A DNA stretch of 64,000 nucleotides from Ruminiclostridium josui JCM 17888 (GCF_000526495.1 NZ_JAGE01000001.1:310001-374000), one strand, 5' to 3'. Numbered from the stretch's first letter, positions 1-10,190 are shown. The notes: generated from the letters alone by a model not told the origin. Made by a program: numbers and translations.

Positions 1-414
1 CATAATCTGTTGACAAGCCTCTATACCTATTATATTTGGAGGATTATGAAGGGGAGCTATGTCTATACACTCTCTTACCGCTGCCATAACCTTTTCATCT
101 ATAACTACTGAACTGTTGAATTTTTCTCCACCATGTACTATTCTGTGTCCTACAGCTGATATTTCGGACATATTCTTTATAACGCCTATCTTATCATCTG
201 TAAGTGCACTAATAACTGCTTCTATGGCATCTTTGTGGTTCTTTAGTTCTTTATTTAAAACAACAGCCTCCTCAGAACCCCTTGACTGTTTTATAAAGGA
301 ATTGTCAATCCCTATTCTGTCACATAACCCCTTTGCAAGAACTGTTTCGTTTGTCATATCGATTAATTGATATTTCAATGAAGAACTTCCTGCATTGATA
401 ACCAAAACTTTCAT
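1..414 (-). CDS. ackA: Acetate kinase, N-terminal part (runs off the window)
   Basis: Acetate kinase makes ATP and acetate from acetyl phosphate and ADP, the last step of acetate fermentation. Only the first 138 codons are present, and the rest lies beyond base 1. The start [17 protein letters not shown] is the classic N-terminal signature of the acetate kinase fold, and VGHRIVHGG further on is also conserved in the family. The gene follows pta by 44 bases on the same strand, the usual pta-ackA operon order. The ATG at 412-414 is the obvious start because the signature begins there. Very sure of the family; completeness cannot be judged. Confidence 0.95.
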   Translation of the reverse strand, partial: MKVLVINAGSSSLKYQLIDMTNETVLAKGLCDRIGIDNSFIKQSRGSEEAVVLNKELKNHKDAIEAVISALTDDKIGVIKNMSEISAVGHRIVHGGEKFNSSVVIDEKVMAAVRECIDIAPLHNPPNIIGIEACQQIM

Positions 415-458
415 TGTTTGTTCATCTCCCCTAATAGTCGTTAATCGTATTTTTTATA

Positions 459-1487
<1,029 letters not shown>

Positions 1488-1669
1488 CTAACAAGGGCAT
1501 CTCACCACGGCCCAATTAAAATCATCAAACTGAAAGTCTTGTAAATAAGGCAATTCAATTCAATAAAGTTCATATTGCACTTTGACATAATTATATTATA
1601 CAATTTTAGTAAAAATTTATTATTATTACCTGGTGTTAATACCTGAAAACAAGTATTAGCACCACTTTT

Positions 1670-1698
1670 ATTATATACAACTTGTTCATTGTATACAA
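1670..1698 (-). promoter_or_regulatory. Candidate pta-ackA promoter overlapped by a GntR-type palindrome
   Basis: Read on the minus strand, TTGTAT (-35) is followed by exactly 17 bases and TATAAT (-10). The -35 box is half of the perfect palindrome TTGTATACAA at 1689-1698. The same palindrome covers the -10 box of the citrate synthase operon at 53774-53785, whose last gene is a GntR/FCD regulator. FadR-type GntR proteins bind TNGT-N-ACNA dyads, which this matches. The predicted 5' leader of pta would be about 210 bases. The divergent gene at 1832 could be affected too. Promoter and operator are read by eye and not measured. Confidence 0.55.
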
Positions 1699-1831
1699 GA
1701 AAAAATTTGCTATTTAATTTTCTATTTCACAAACCCTAAAAACTGTTATAAACTTATATTAAAAAAGTACATGTTTATTGTGCCAAATAATTTAAAGCAC
1801 ATACCATTACGAAAGGTAAGGTTAATAACCA

Positions 1832-3433
1832 ATGAAAAAAAAGCTACTCTTATATTCCACATCATTCTTTTGCGGAATGTCTGTAATGGCAGTAGAATTA
1901 AGTGTTTCTAAACTTCTTGCTCCGTATTTCGGGACTTCTCAGATTATATGGACCGTTATTATAGGATTGATTATGATATCTCTGAGTGTAGGAAACGTTT
2001 TGGGCGGAAGGTCTGCGGACAAGCACAACAGTATGAACAGACTTTATCTTATAATATGGGCAGCCGCTATATGGATTGCCATAATTCCTTTTGTAGGCAA
2101 ATATATAGTTGTTGGTATAATCGGTCTGCTTTTTATGTTTCTTCCCCAGAACCTACTTATTACAGGCTCTGCAATCTCCTGTCTGGTCCTCTTCTCTGTT
2201 CCTTTGATTGGACTTGGAATGGTTTCTCCTTATCTTGTAAAGCTAGGTGTTACAGATATCGAAAATACAGGTAAAACTACCGGGAAGATATACGCTATGA
2301 ACACTATAGGTAGTATTATTGGGACGTTTTTACCAACATTTGTTACTATACCTACAGTTGGTACAAGTAAAACCTTTCTGATTTTTGCACTTGTTTTAAA
2401 CTTTATCTGCCTTGCTTATTTTATAATGAATAAAATTAAATCGGTTAAAACTGCTTTGACATTAATAATTATTTTTGCTTTGCTATTTATGCCACTTTCC
2501 AATTCATATGCTTTCTGGAGGGATTGTGTTGTTGAAGACGAATCTGTGTACAACTATTTACAGGTAACAGAAGACAAGGATTCAGTATACCTTTCCACTA
2601 ATGTTGCTTTTGGAGTACAGTCGGTATACAGAAAGGACAATAAGCTGTCAGGAATGTATTATGACTATGCGCTGGCGGCACCTCAATTCATAAAGAATTT
2701 TAAAAACCATGACAAGATGGACCTTTTGATACTGGGAAACGGCACCGGTACTTACGCAAAACAATCAAAAATATATTATCCCAATGTTAAGACAGATGCT
2801 GTTGAAATTGACCCTAAAATTGTAGATTTGTCAAAAAAGTATTTTGATTTAAAGGATGACGAGGCAACTATTTACGAGACTGACGGCAGAACCTTTCTTT
2901 CCGATGAAAATTGCGGCATGTATGACGTAATAATGATTGATGCCTATCATGATATAACTATCCCCTTTCATATGGCCACAAAAGAGTTTTTTTCAAAAGT
3001 TTCAGAGCATTTGAAGCCCGGTGGTGTAATTATTCTTAATATTAATATGAAGGCAAAAGGTGATAATCCTATAAACCAGTATTTAAGTGAGACTGTCAAG
3101 AGTATTTTTGAAAAGGTTTATACTTGTGAATTAAAAACAAGTACAAACGAATTGCTGTTTGCATCAAATGATATAGATATGGTGAATAATTTATTTGACA
3201 ATACCAGCAATATGAATACCTCTAACCCTTTAAAAAAGGTTTTTCAATATGTTATTGAAAATCTAAATGAGGTTACTGATTCTAGTCATGTATTTACAGA
3301 TGAAGTAGCACCAGTGGACATATTAGGACAGAAACTTTTGAATTCTATGGTTCAAGACGAAACTTCTGATTTGAAAGAAATGATTAATTTTAAAGAAAAG
3401 GGATTTAAAGGTTTGTTTGACATGCTTAGATAG
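1832..3433 (+). CDS. Membrane protein fused to a spermidine-synthase-like domain
   Basis: A 533-residue two-part protein. Residues 1 to about 230 are hydrophobic with six to eight predicted membrane segments, as in the membrane-fused spermidine synthase (MFS/SpeE-like) proteins. The C-terminal half is a class I SAM-methyltransferase-like fold of the polyamine synthase family: the glycine-rich LLILGNGTGTYA, the acidic strand-end VEIDPKIVDLSKKYF, and YDVIMIDAY are visible. The real substrate is unknown and no speD or other polyamine gene is adjacent, so polyamine synthesis should not be assumed. The start at 1832 has a GAAAGGTAAG ribosome site about 12 bases upstream. It is transcribed alone and divergently from pta. 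Confidence 0.8.
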   Translation: MKKKLLLYSTSFFCGMSVMAVELSVSKLLAPYFGTSQIIWTVIIGLIMISLSVGNVLGGRSADKHNSMNRLYLIIWAAAIWIAIIPFVGKYIVVGIIGLLFMFLPQNLLITGSAISCLVLFSVPLIGLGMVSPYLVKLGVTDIENTGKTTGKIYAMNTIGSIIGTFLPTFVTIPTVGTSKTFLIFALVLNFICLAYFIMNKIKSVKTALTLIIIFALLFMPLSNSYAFWRDCVVEDESVYNYLQVTEDKDSVYLSTNVAFGVQSVYRKDNKLSGMYYDYALAAPQFIKNFKNHDKMDLLILGNGTGTYAKQSKIYYPNVKTDAVEIDPKIVDLSKKYFDLKDDEATIYETDGRTFLSDENCGMYDVIMIDAYHDITIPFHMATKEFFSKVSEHLKPGGVIILNINMKAKGDNPINQYLSETVKSIFEKVYTCELKTSTNELLFASNDIDMVNNLFDNTSNMNTSNPLKKVFQYVIENLNEVTDSSHVFTDEVAPVDILGQKLLNSMVQDETSDLKEMINFKEKGFKGLFDMLR

Positions 3434-3443
3434 ATAATTCACC

Positions 3444-3473
3444 TTGACACACTTTTATTTAAAATAATATAAT
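3444..3473 (+). promoter_or_regulatory. Strong sigma-A-type promoter before gltX
   Basis: TTGACA at 3444-3449 and TATAAT at 3468-3473 are both perfect consensus boxes, separated by 18 bases. Initiation would be near 3480, only about ten bases before the hairpin at 3491. The transcript would contain gltX and apgM. Confidence 0.7.
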
Positions 3474-3490
3474 ATTATAGCGGAAGATTA

Positions 3491-3523
3491 CCTTTCGTCC
3501 TACATATGGACGAAAGGTTTTTT
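3491..3523 (+). terminator. Hairpin with U-tract: terminator of the upstream gene or gltX leader hairpin
   Basis: CCTTTCGTCC and GGACGAAAGG form a perfect 10-bp stem with a 7-base loop, followed by a run of T. It looks like an intrinsic terminator for the gene ending at 3433. It lies downstream of the gltX promoter, so it would also form at the very 5' end of the gltX mRNA. Confidence 0.8.
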
Positions 3524-3572
3524 AATATGTTTTCTAAAAATTATATAAATTTCAATTGAAAGGAGATTTTTT

Positions 3573-5042
3573 ATGCAAAATGTAAGAACCAGATTTGCAC
3601 CTAGTCCTACTGGCTATATGCATATAGGAAATTTGAGGACTGCACTATATGAGTATCTTATTGCAAGAAAATACAATGGTAAATTCATTTTGAGAATAGA
3701 AGATACCGATCAGGAGCGTTTTGTAGAAGGGGCTGTAGACGTTATATACAAGACCCTCAAGCTTGCCGGAATAACCCATGATGAAGGCCCTGATGTTGGC
3801 GGTAATTATGGCCCTTATGTTCAGAGTGAAAGAAGGGGCATGTACCTTGAATATGCTAAAAAGCTTGTTGAACTTGGAGGTGCATACTATTGCTTCTGTA
3901 CCAAGGAAAGACTTGCAGAATTAAAGGAAAAACAAGATGCTGAAGGACACGGCCACAGATACGACCGTTGCTGCTTGAAGCTTTCTAAAGAAGAGATTGA
4001 AGAAAATCTTAGAAATAACGTGCCATATGTTATAAGACAAAAAATGCCGGATACAGGTACTACAAGCTTTGAAGATACTGTTTACGGTACAATTACCGTT
4101 GATAACACAGAACTTGATGATCAGATTCTTATTAAAACTGACGGACTTCCTACCTACAACTTTGCAAATGTAATTGATGACCATCAGATGGAAATTTCAC
4201 ATGTTGTCAGGGGTAACGAATACCTTTCTTCTACTCCCAAATACAACCTTCTGTATAAAGCTTTTGGATGGGATATTCCAACTTATGTGCATGTTCCTCT
4301 TATTCTCAAGGCTTCCGGGCAGAAGTTAAGTAAAAGAGCAGGAGACCCATCATTTGAAGATTTAGTTTCAATGGGTTATCTGGTTGAAGCTATTGTAAAC
4401 TATGTTGTATTGCTAGGCTGGAGTCCAAGTACAAACCAGGAAATTTACTCTTTGAAAGAGCTTGAAGAAGTTTTTGATATTTCAGGTATCAGTAAGGCTC
4501 CTGCAATATTTGATATTAACAAGCTGACATGGATGAATGGTGAGTATATCAGAAAAATGCCTGTAGAGGAGTTCCACAAGCTTGCTCTTCCATATTATGA
4601 GAAAGCCATATCAAATAAAAATATTGATACATTTAAACTCAGCAAACTCCTTCAGATAAGAACAGAGGTTTTAACAACTATCCCGGAAACAATTGATTTT
4701 CTAGACCAATTACCGGATTACGATGTTCAGATGTATGTTCATAAGAAGAGTAAAACAACTCTTGAGAACTCACTGGAAAATTTAACTTCTGCTTATCCGA
4801 TTCTGGAAGGTATAAATGATTGGAATGCTGATAGTATTCACGAAAAGATTTTTGCTCATATAGAAGCTCTTGGAATTAAAAATAGCTTAATGCTTTGGCC
4901 TATAAGAACAGCTGTTTCCGGAAAGGCCGTTACACCGGGCGGAGCTATTGAAATTGCTGATATACTAGGAAAAGAAGAAACACTCAAAAGAATTGGCATT
5001 GGTATTGAAAAATTAAAGGCGGCTTTAGGTACCAATGCATAA
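3573..5042 (+). CDS. gltX: Glutamyl-tRNA synthetase
   Basis: Charges tRNA with glutamate in the cytoplasm. The 489-residue protein is the normal size for a class Ic bacterial GluRS. The N-terminal [14 protein letters not shown] contains the HIGH-type ATP motif, and [11 protein letters not shown] is the KMSKS-type loop. A cysteine-rich stretch YYCFC...RCC in the connective region may bind zinc. The ribosome site AAAGGAGA is well placed before the ATG at 3573. It is followed after 29 bases by apgM, and the two are probably cotranscribed. Whether the enzyme is discriminating (Glu only) or also charges tRNA-Gln cannot be told from sequence by eye. Confidence 0.95.
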   Translation: MQNVRTRFAPSPTGYMHIGNLRTALYEYLIARKYNGKFILRIEDTDQERFVEGAVDVIYKTLKLAGITHDEGPDVGGNYGPYVQSERRGMYLEYAKKLVELGGAYYCFCTKERLAELKEKQDAEGHGHRYDRCCLKLSKEEIEENLRNNVPYVIRQKMPDTGTTSFEDTVYGTITVDNTELDDQILIKTDGLPTYNFANVIDDHQMEISHVVRGNEYLSSTPKYNLLYKAFGWDIPTYVHVPLILKASGQKLSKRAGDPSFEDLVSMGYLVEAIVNYVVLLGWSPSTNQEIYSLKELEEVFDISGISKAPAIFDINKLTWMNGEYIRKMPVEEFHKLALPYYEKAISNKNIDTFKLSKLLQIRTEVLTTIPETIDFLDQLPDYDVQMYVHKKSKTTLENSLENLTSAYPILEGINDWNADSIHEKIFAHIEALGIKNSLMLWPIRTAVSGKAVTPGGAIEIADILGKEETLKRIGIGIEKLKAALGTNA

Positions 5043-5071
5043 ATAATATTAAGTATAAAGGATTTGATAAT

Positions 5072-6283
5072 ATGAAATATGTTGTGATTCTTGGTGACGG
5101 TATGGCCGATTATCCCATGCCTGAACTTGATAACAAAACTCCTTTGCAATATGCAAAAAAACCCACAATTGATATGTTGGCTTCAAAAGGTACCGTAGGA
5201 CTTGTTCGTACTGTTCCCGAAGGTATTGCCCCCGGCAGTGATGCTGCCAACCTGTCGGTAATGGGATATAATCCAAAAGTGTATTATACTGGTCGCTCAC
5301 CTCTTGAGGCTGTAAGCATGGGAATAGAATTGTCGCCTACTGATGTTGCATTAAGGTGCAATCTTGTACACTTGTCAGAAGATGAATTCGAGTATTCGGA
5401 TAAAACAATGATTGATTACAGTTCAGATGAAATTTCAACAGCTGAGTCTAAGGTTCTGATAGAGGCTGTAAATGATGCTCTTAAAACCGAGAACATAAGT
5501 TTTTACCCTGGAATAAGTTACAGACATTGCATGGTATGGAATAACGGCAGGACAAGCCTTGGATGCACTCCTCCCCATGATATTTCTGATAAAAAGATTA
5601 CTGATTATCTTCCAAAGGAAGAGTCAGGGCTGTTGCTTGATTTAATGAAGAAGAGTTATGATATCCTAAAAGACCATCCTGTAAATCAGGCAAGAAAAGC
5701 CCGTGGACTGAGAACTGCAAACTCTATATGGCTATGGGGCGAGGGAAAGAAACCTGCTTTGTCTTCTTTCCATGATAAATACCAAAAAACCGGAGCAATG
5801 ATATCGGCAGTAGATTTACTTAAAGGTATCGGAATCTGTGCAGGACTTGATTCTATTGATGTAGAAGGTGTCACAGGTAATATTGATACAAATTTTATCG
5901 GTAAGGCCAATGCAGCTATTAAGGCCCTTGAAGACGGAAAAGATTTTGTTTACGTACATGTTGAAGCTCCAGACGAATGTGGACACAGACATGAAATCCA
6001 AAACAAAGTCAAGGCCATAGAGTTGTTGGATTCACAGATTGTAAAACCTATACTTGAAGGAATAAGCAAGTTTGATTATCGTGTATTGGTGCTTCCTGAC
6101 CACCCAACACCTCTAAGCTTACGTACTCATACCTCCGAGCCGGTTCCTTTTATTATTTTCGACAGTACTAATGAAATTCAATCATCGGCTAATAGCTATG
6201 ACGAATTTGAAGCAAAAAAATCCGGTGTATTTGTTGAAGATGGTTACAAATTAATGGATTTGTTTATAAAGGGAAGTTTTTGA
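5072..6283 (+). CDS. apgM: Cofactor-independent phosphoglycerate mutase, archaeal type
   Basis: Interconverts 3- and 2-phosphoglycerate in glycolysis without 2,3-bisphosphoglycerate. The 403-residue length and the start KYVVILGDGMADYPMPEL identify the archaeal-type ApgM branch of the alkaline phosphatase superfamily. IAPGSDAANLSVMGY contains the expected phospho-acceptor serine, and VYVHVEAPDECGHRHE and VLPDHPTP supply metal ligands. The start is supported by AAAGGAT eight bases upstream. It lies 29 bases behind gltX on the same strand. A weak inverted repeat around 6311-6333 may end the transcript, right beside the repeat element that follows. Confidence 0.93.
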   Translation: MKYVVILGDGMADYPMPELDNKTPLQYAKKPTIDMLASKGTVGLVRTVPEGIAPGSDAANLSVMGYNPKVYYTGRSPLEAVSMGIELSPTDVALRCNLVHLSEDEFEYSDKTMIDYSSDEISTAESKVLIEAVNDALKTENISFYPGISYRHCMVWNNGRTSLGCTPPHDISDKKITDYLPKEESGLLLDLMKKSYDILKDHPVNQARKARGLRTANSIWLWGEGKKPALSSFHDKYQKTGAMISAVDLLKGIGICAGLDSIDVEGVTGNIDTNFIGKANAAIKALEDGKDFVYVHVEAPDECGHRHEIQNKVKAIELLDSQIVKPILEGISKFDYRVLVLPDHPTPLSLRTHTSEPVPFIIFDSTNEIQSSANSYDEFEAKKSGVFVEDGYKLMDLFIKGSF

Positions 6284-6330
6284 TGTAATATACAAAAACG
6301 GGGATTGTTACAAAGCAGAAAGTTTTTTGC

Positions 6331-6576
6331 TTTAACACGGTACTTCCGTATAAAATTGTATCAATGATTGCTTCCAAGATATTTGCAAAAGTTTCTAGCG
6401 GCTCATCATATGATATTTTACCGTCGCTCACATTCATCGTCCATGATTCATTGTGTCGCTAACACCTACATCGTGTAGGTGTTCCGGTAAAATATCCATG
6501 CTTCGCCTACAAACATCTGCAAATATCTTTAACCAAGCTTCCATTGATACAATTTATACTCCAAGTACAGGTTAAA
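6331..6576. repeat. MITE-like inverted-repeat element, long form
   Basis: A 246-base non-coding element with long imperfect inverted ends. TATAAAATTGTATCAATG (6349-6366) faces CATTGATACAATTTATA (6542-6558). The match extends outward (TTTAAC...GTACTT) and inward (GATATTTTACCG on both arms, GATATTTGCA on both arms). Inside, 6461-6483 is a separate perfect 10-bp stem AACACCTACA-TCG-TGTAGGTGTT. No ORF is present. A shorter relative with the same ends is at 63125-63190. Two copies at unrelated sites suggest a mobile miniature element; the mobilising enzyme is unknown. Confidence 0.7.
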
Positions 6577-6616
6577 CAATATAAATTTTTAATTTTGCGC
6601 CATCCCCATTTTTGTA

Positions 6617-7788
6617 CTATTTTCTATCTGTCTGCTGTTTCCAGTTACTATAGTTATATTCGATTACTATACAGCCGTTTTCTGTATTTTCCAAGGTTGC
6701 ACCTGTTTCGGGTAGTACGTCTTTACTGTCATATACTGTTATTTTGTTAACCATTAGTTCAATTATATTTCTGGTAATTCCATGTGTTTTTATTTTTGTA
6801 ATAAAATTTTTAATCAGTTGTTCTTTATTTAACTGCTTTGTTTCTTCTTCCTTTAGTTTTTCTATTTCCTGCCTTATTGTTGAAATACGGGTTTCAAGGT
6901 TTTGGTTCATCCTACAAAACAACTGTTCCGAAATTCTTCCTTCAAGCCTGTCATTGTACAGAATATCCTGCTGTTTTTGTTTTTGGATTATCTGCTGTTC
7001 AAATCTCTTTATACTGTGCAAAATACGTTCCTTCTCTGCTATTTCACTGCTATAATTTATATTCAAGTTATCAATCAGCTCGTTATTTGATAGAAGTTCC
7101 AGCAGTTCTTTTGTTAATATGTCAATAATACTCTCTTCTGTAACATAGTGGCTTGAGCACACTTCGCAGCCTTTTTTGGAATAGGAGCTGCATATATAGC
7201 CTACCGGCCTATCTTTTCTGACTCGAACATACATTGCTTTACCACATTTGCCACAATAGACAAAGTTACTCAGGAGATGTGTTACATTACGATTATATCC
7301 TTGGTTTGACCTTTTTTTAGCTCTCAATTTCTGAACTTCTTCAAATTCTTCATTGGATATTATGGGTTCGTGTGTGTTAGTTGTTATTATCCATTTTTCA
7401 AATGGCAGTCTTCTGGTTTTTTTGTTTTTAAAGCTTATTTTTTCACTGACACCTTGAACCGTATCCCCTATATATACTCGGTTACATAAGATTCTCTGAA
7501 CTGCAACCTGATTCCATGGGGTTATAGGTATCTCAGAATTTTTAGATGAAGGCGACGGATATCCTTTTTGGTTAAGCATATTTGCTATGGCAGCATAACC
7601 GTAGCCTTTTCGGTATAAACTAAATATCTCCTTTACCACAGGTGCATTTCTACTGTCTATAACCAGCTTATTTTTTTCATTTACCGATTTCACGTACCCA
7701 AATGGTGCATTGCCTATGTACTCACCTTGCTCAATTTTAAACCTGAGATTGGCTCTTATTTTTTTCGATATGTCTCTAATGTACCGCT
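6617..7788 (-). pseudogene. C-terminal part of a large serine recombinase, split by the 24.8-kb element
   Basis: This 390-codon segment lacks the catalytic resolvase domain but has all the rest. The order is the end of the resolvase domain (RYNERYIRDISKKIR), the recombinase domain (GEYIGNAPFGYVKS onward), a zinc ribbon (CGKCG ... YICSSYSKKGC), a coiled-coil and the C-terminus. Its open frame reaches only slightly beyond the att core before a stop at 7829-7831. The missing N-terminus lies at 32589-32998 on the same strand, and joining at the GAG codon 7787-7789 gives a continuous 526-residue protein. A GTG at 7693 could start a shortened product but has no clear ribosome site. It is therefore the downstream half of an interrupted gene and not random debris. 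Confidence 0.88.
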
Positions 7789-7797
7789 CGTTGTACC
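7777..7797. other. Left attachment junction of the element
   Basis: TAATGTACCGCTCGTTGTACC here matches 19 of 21 bases with 32578-32598, where TT replaces CC. Sequence to the left continues the interrupted recombinase, and sequence to the right belongs to the element. The inferred crossover dinucleotide is TC at 7788-7789 (GA on the gene strand). Immediately inside lies CATCATGGATATA, inverted relative to TATATCCATGAT at the other end. Confidence 0.82.
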
Positions 7798-7802
7798 TTA
7801 CA

Positions 7803-8000
7803 TCATGGATATATACGTGTACTGTTTTTTATTTTTTTACTTTTTTTATTCGTCTTGTTCGCCTTGTTCACTGCTTCTTCCAAAGTCACATATCTACACT
7901 TGTATCCTGTTATACGGGATACAACATCTCCAACATTGTTAAGTCTCTTTAACCTTTCTTCAGGAGTAATATCTGGTGTAATTATTACTTTATCCGACAT
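7803..8000 (-). CDS. Small protein beside the att site, possible directionality factor
   Basis: A 65-residue, lysine-rich protein with an excellent ribosome site (AAGGAGGAG seven bases before the ATG at 7998-8000). Its stop lies a few bases inside the left att core, and it is divergent from the integrase gene at 8123. I do not recognise the family. The middle (PDITPEERLKRLNNVGDVVS) looks helical and the tail is strongly basic. Small basic proteins next to a serine integrase and its att site are often recombination directionality factors or excisionases, but here that is position-based inference only. The gene cannot be the lost catalytic part of the neighbouring recombinase. Confidence 0.6.
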   Translation of the reverse strand: MSDKVIITPDITPEERLKRLNNVGDVVSRITGYKCRYVTLEEAVNKANKTNKKSKKIKNSTRIYP

Positions 8001-8122
8001 AAATACTCCTCCTTACTACAAGTCTATTTTCCACGGTCTGTCCCTTATACATTTTTCAACGTTTTAACAAGAACTCTTTTAGCATAAAATTTATATATAT
8101 TAATTCAACGGAGTATCTTAAA

Positions 8123-9637
8123 ATGGTAAAGACCTGCATATATCTTAGAAAATCAAGAGAAGATGAGAGAATGGAAAAGGAACTTGGAAAAGGTGAAACA
8201 CTTTCAAAGCATAGAGAAGATTTATTAAATTTTGCAAAAAAGAAAGATTTATTTATTGCAAAAATTTATGAAGAACTTGTTACAGGAGAAAGTCTTCTTT
8301 ACAGACCTGCCATGCTTGAACTTCTAAAGGACGTTGAAGCCGGAGTGTACGATGCTGTTCTGGTAATGGATTTACAAAGGCTTGGCCGCGGAGATATGGA
8401 AGAACAAGGAATTATTCTTAAGGCCTTTAAAAATACAAATACTAAAATTATAACCCCGGACAAGGAATATGACCTTTCAAATGAGTTTGACGAAGAATAT
8501 AGTGAATTTGAAGCATTCATGAGCCGTAAGGAATACAAAATGATTAACAAGCGCCTTCAAAGAGGAGTTATTCATTCTGTAAACAGCGGCAACTACAATT
8601 CTCCATACCCTCCATTTGGATATATTATAAAGCAGGAGAAATTGGGACGTACTTTGGAGCCTCATCCACAGCAATCTGAAATTATAAAGTGTATATACGG
8701 ATGGTATGTAAATGAATCCGTGGGCAGTCAGATTATTGCACAAAGACTTAATAGTATGGGGCTTAAAACAAATAAAAATAATAATTGGACTTGTCAGGCG
8801 GTAACAGCTATTTTAAAAAATCCTGTTTATACTGGAAAAATAGCTTGGAGAAAAACCTCAATTAATCGTATGCCCCCAAAAAAGAGCAAAAAGGTTCAAC
8901 CAAGACAGGACTGGATTCTTGCAGAAGGAAAACATCCTGCACTGATTTCAGAAACTATTTATCAAAAAGCACAAAACATCATGAAAAATAACAATAAAAC
9001 TCACACCAAACAATCTTCCTGTCTACAAAATACTTTAGCCGGAATAATTGTTTGCGGAGTTTGCGGGGCTAAAATGCGGTATAGACCATACCATAATTCA
9101 GAGCCACATCTTGTATGTATTAATAAATGCGGTAATAAAAGCAGTAAGTTTAAATATATTGAGAACTGTGTGCTGTCAAGCCTTAATGAATATCTAAAAG
9201 AATATTTATTTGAATTATCAGAAGAGCCTCAGAAGAATACTAGCAGTCAGGATGCTTTAAAGGCTAGTTATGCTATGCTTGAAAAACAGATGAAAGAAGC
9301 TTATTTACAAAAAGAGAATGTTTATAATCTTTTGGAAAAAGGTGTTTATTCTGTAGAGGATTTTAATCAAAGACTTATTTCTGTTAATACAAGAATTAAT
9401 GAACTCCGGCAATCTATTTCTAACATAGACAAACTACAGAAAAAAGTACTTAGTCAAAACCCTTGCAATACAAAGATTCAAAGTGGTATTTCAAAAATAA
9501 TGAAAATATATAATAATCTAAAAAGCGTTGAAGATAAAAATATCTTACTTAAAAGTATTTTAGGAAAAGTTGAATACTTCAAAAGCAAGGATTGTAGAAA
9601 TGATAATTTTTTGCTGAGGATATTTCCTCTTATTTAG
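8123..9637 (+). CDS. Large serine recombinase, probable integrase of the element
   Basis: The 504-residue protein is complete. It has a resolvase domain (about 1-140, with the nucleophile serine expected at S11 in YLRKSRED and arginines in LQRLGRGD), a recombinase domain (about 150-290), a zinc ribbon (CGVCGAKMRY ... CINKCG, about 313-340), a coiled-coil, and a C-terminal tail. This is the SpoIVCA/phage-integrase type that joins attP and attB without host factors. It lies about 330 bases inside the left att site and reads inward, the usual position for an integrase relative to attP. The ribosome site is CGGAG about ten bases upstream. It is distinct from the interrupted recombinase, sharing only family motifs with it. 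A bidirectional terminator follows. Confidence 0.9.
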   Translation: MVKTCIYLRKSREDERMEKELGKGETLSKHREDLLNFAKKKDLFIAKIYEELVTGESLLYRPAMLELLKDVEAGVYDAVLVMDLQRLGRGDMEEQGIILKAFKNTNTKIITPDKEYDLSNEFDEEYSEFEAFMSRKEYKMINKRLQRGVIHSVNSGNYNSPYPPFGYIIKQEKLGRTLEPHPQQSEIIKCIYGWYVNESVGSQIIAQRLNSMGLKTNKNNNWTCQAVTAILKNPVYTGKIAWRKTSINRMPPKKSKKVQPRQDWILAEGKHPALISETIYQKAQNIMKNNNKTHTKQSSCLQNTLAGIIVCGVCGAKMRYRPYHNSEPHLVCINKCGNKSSKFKYIENCVLSSLNEYLKEYLFELSEEPQKNTSSQDALKASYAMLEKQMKEAYLQKENVYNLLEKGVYSVEDFNQRLISVNTRINELRQSISNIDKLQKKVLSQNPCNTKIQSGISKIMKIYNNLKSVEDKNILLKSILGKVEYFKSKDCRNDNFLLRIFPLI

Positions 9638-9669
9638 ACTTATTAGTTTTTGAAACTTCCCATGCAAAC

Positions 9670-9713
9670 AAGCATAGCAACCGAAGAAATATTATTAGTC
9701 GGCTGCTATGCTT
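9670..9713. terminator. Bidirectional intrinsic terminator
   Basis: The 15-base arms at 9670-9684 (beginning AAGCATAGCAACCGA) and 9699-9713 pair with one mismatch. The hairpin sits between the convergent ends of the integrase gene and the fascin-like gene. Confidence 0.8.
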
Positions 9714-9726
9714 ATTAATTTCTTAA

Positions 9727-10128
9727 TTATCTAAAAACCACTATAACTTCAAAGATTTCATCAGGACCTATTGTGTTGCTTGCTGCATATAATTTTCTAT
9801 TATTATCTCTCTTATAGCTTACAAACTTTCCGTTGTGTGCTCTTATTGCAACCTTATTCATGCCAAGGCAAATAAAATCAAATGTTTCGTTATTAGTAAT
9901 AGCCTCATTGTTGGATTTAATTCTTACTAGCCCATCATCAGCAACACTGAGCAAATCTCTGGTATGTGTTTGTATGTATGCACCGCTCAAGGCTGCCGGC
10001 ACAGTAAATATAATATCTTGTCTGGTTTCATCATACCTACTTGATGTTAATAAAGCATCATTTTTCTCAATACATAAGTATTCGCCGTTACTTGCTTTAA
10101 CAGCTACCCTAGCTCCCATAAACGACAT
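9727..10128 (-). CDS. Small fascin-like beta-trefoil protein
   Basis: A 133-residue protein with recurring beta-trefoil units of the fascin/actin-crosslinking type: RVAVKASNGEYLCIEKN near the start, AYIQTHTRDLLSVADDG in the middle, and KVAIRAHNGKFVSYKRDNN towards the end. Three units of about 40 residues make one trefoil. It has no signal peptide or membrane segment. In bacteria such domains usually bind carbohydrate or act as adhesive modules, and the function here is unknown. It lies 62 bases downstream of the histidine kinase on the same strand and is probably the third gene of that operon. The start is supported by GGGAGGA seven bases upstream. Confidence 0.7.
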   Translation of the reverse strand: MSFMGARVAVKASNGEYLCIEKNDALLTSSRYDETRQDIIFTVPAALSGAYIQTHTRDLLSVADDGLVRIKSNNEAITNNETFDFICLGMNKVAIRAHNGKFVSYKRDNNRKLYAASNTIGPDEIFEVIVVFR

Positions 10129-10190
10129 AATATATTCCTCCCTAAAAAACTATAAATTTTGTATAATTATAGCAAGTTTTATAAGGTTTA

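Noticed and set aside
3921-4184. Minus-strand ORF inside gltX
   Set aside because: A shadow of a well-conserved gene, without a start signal.
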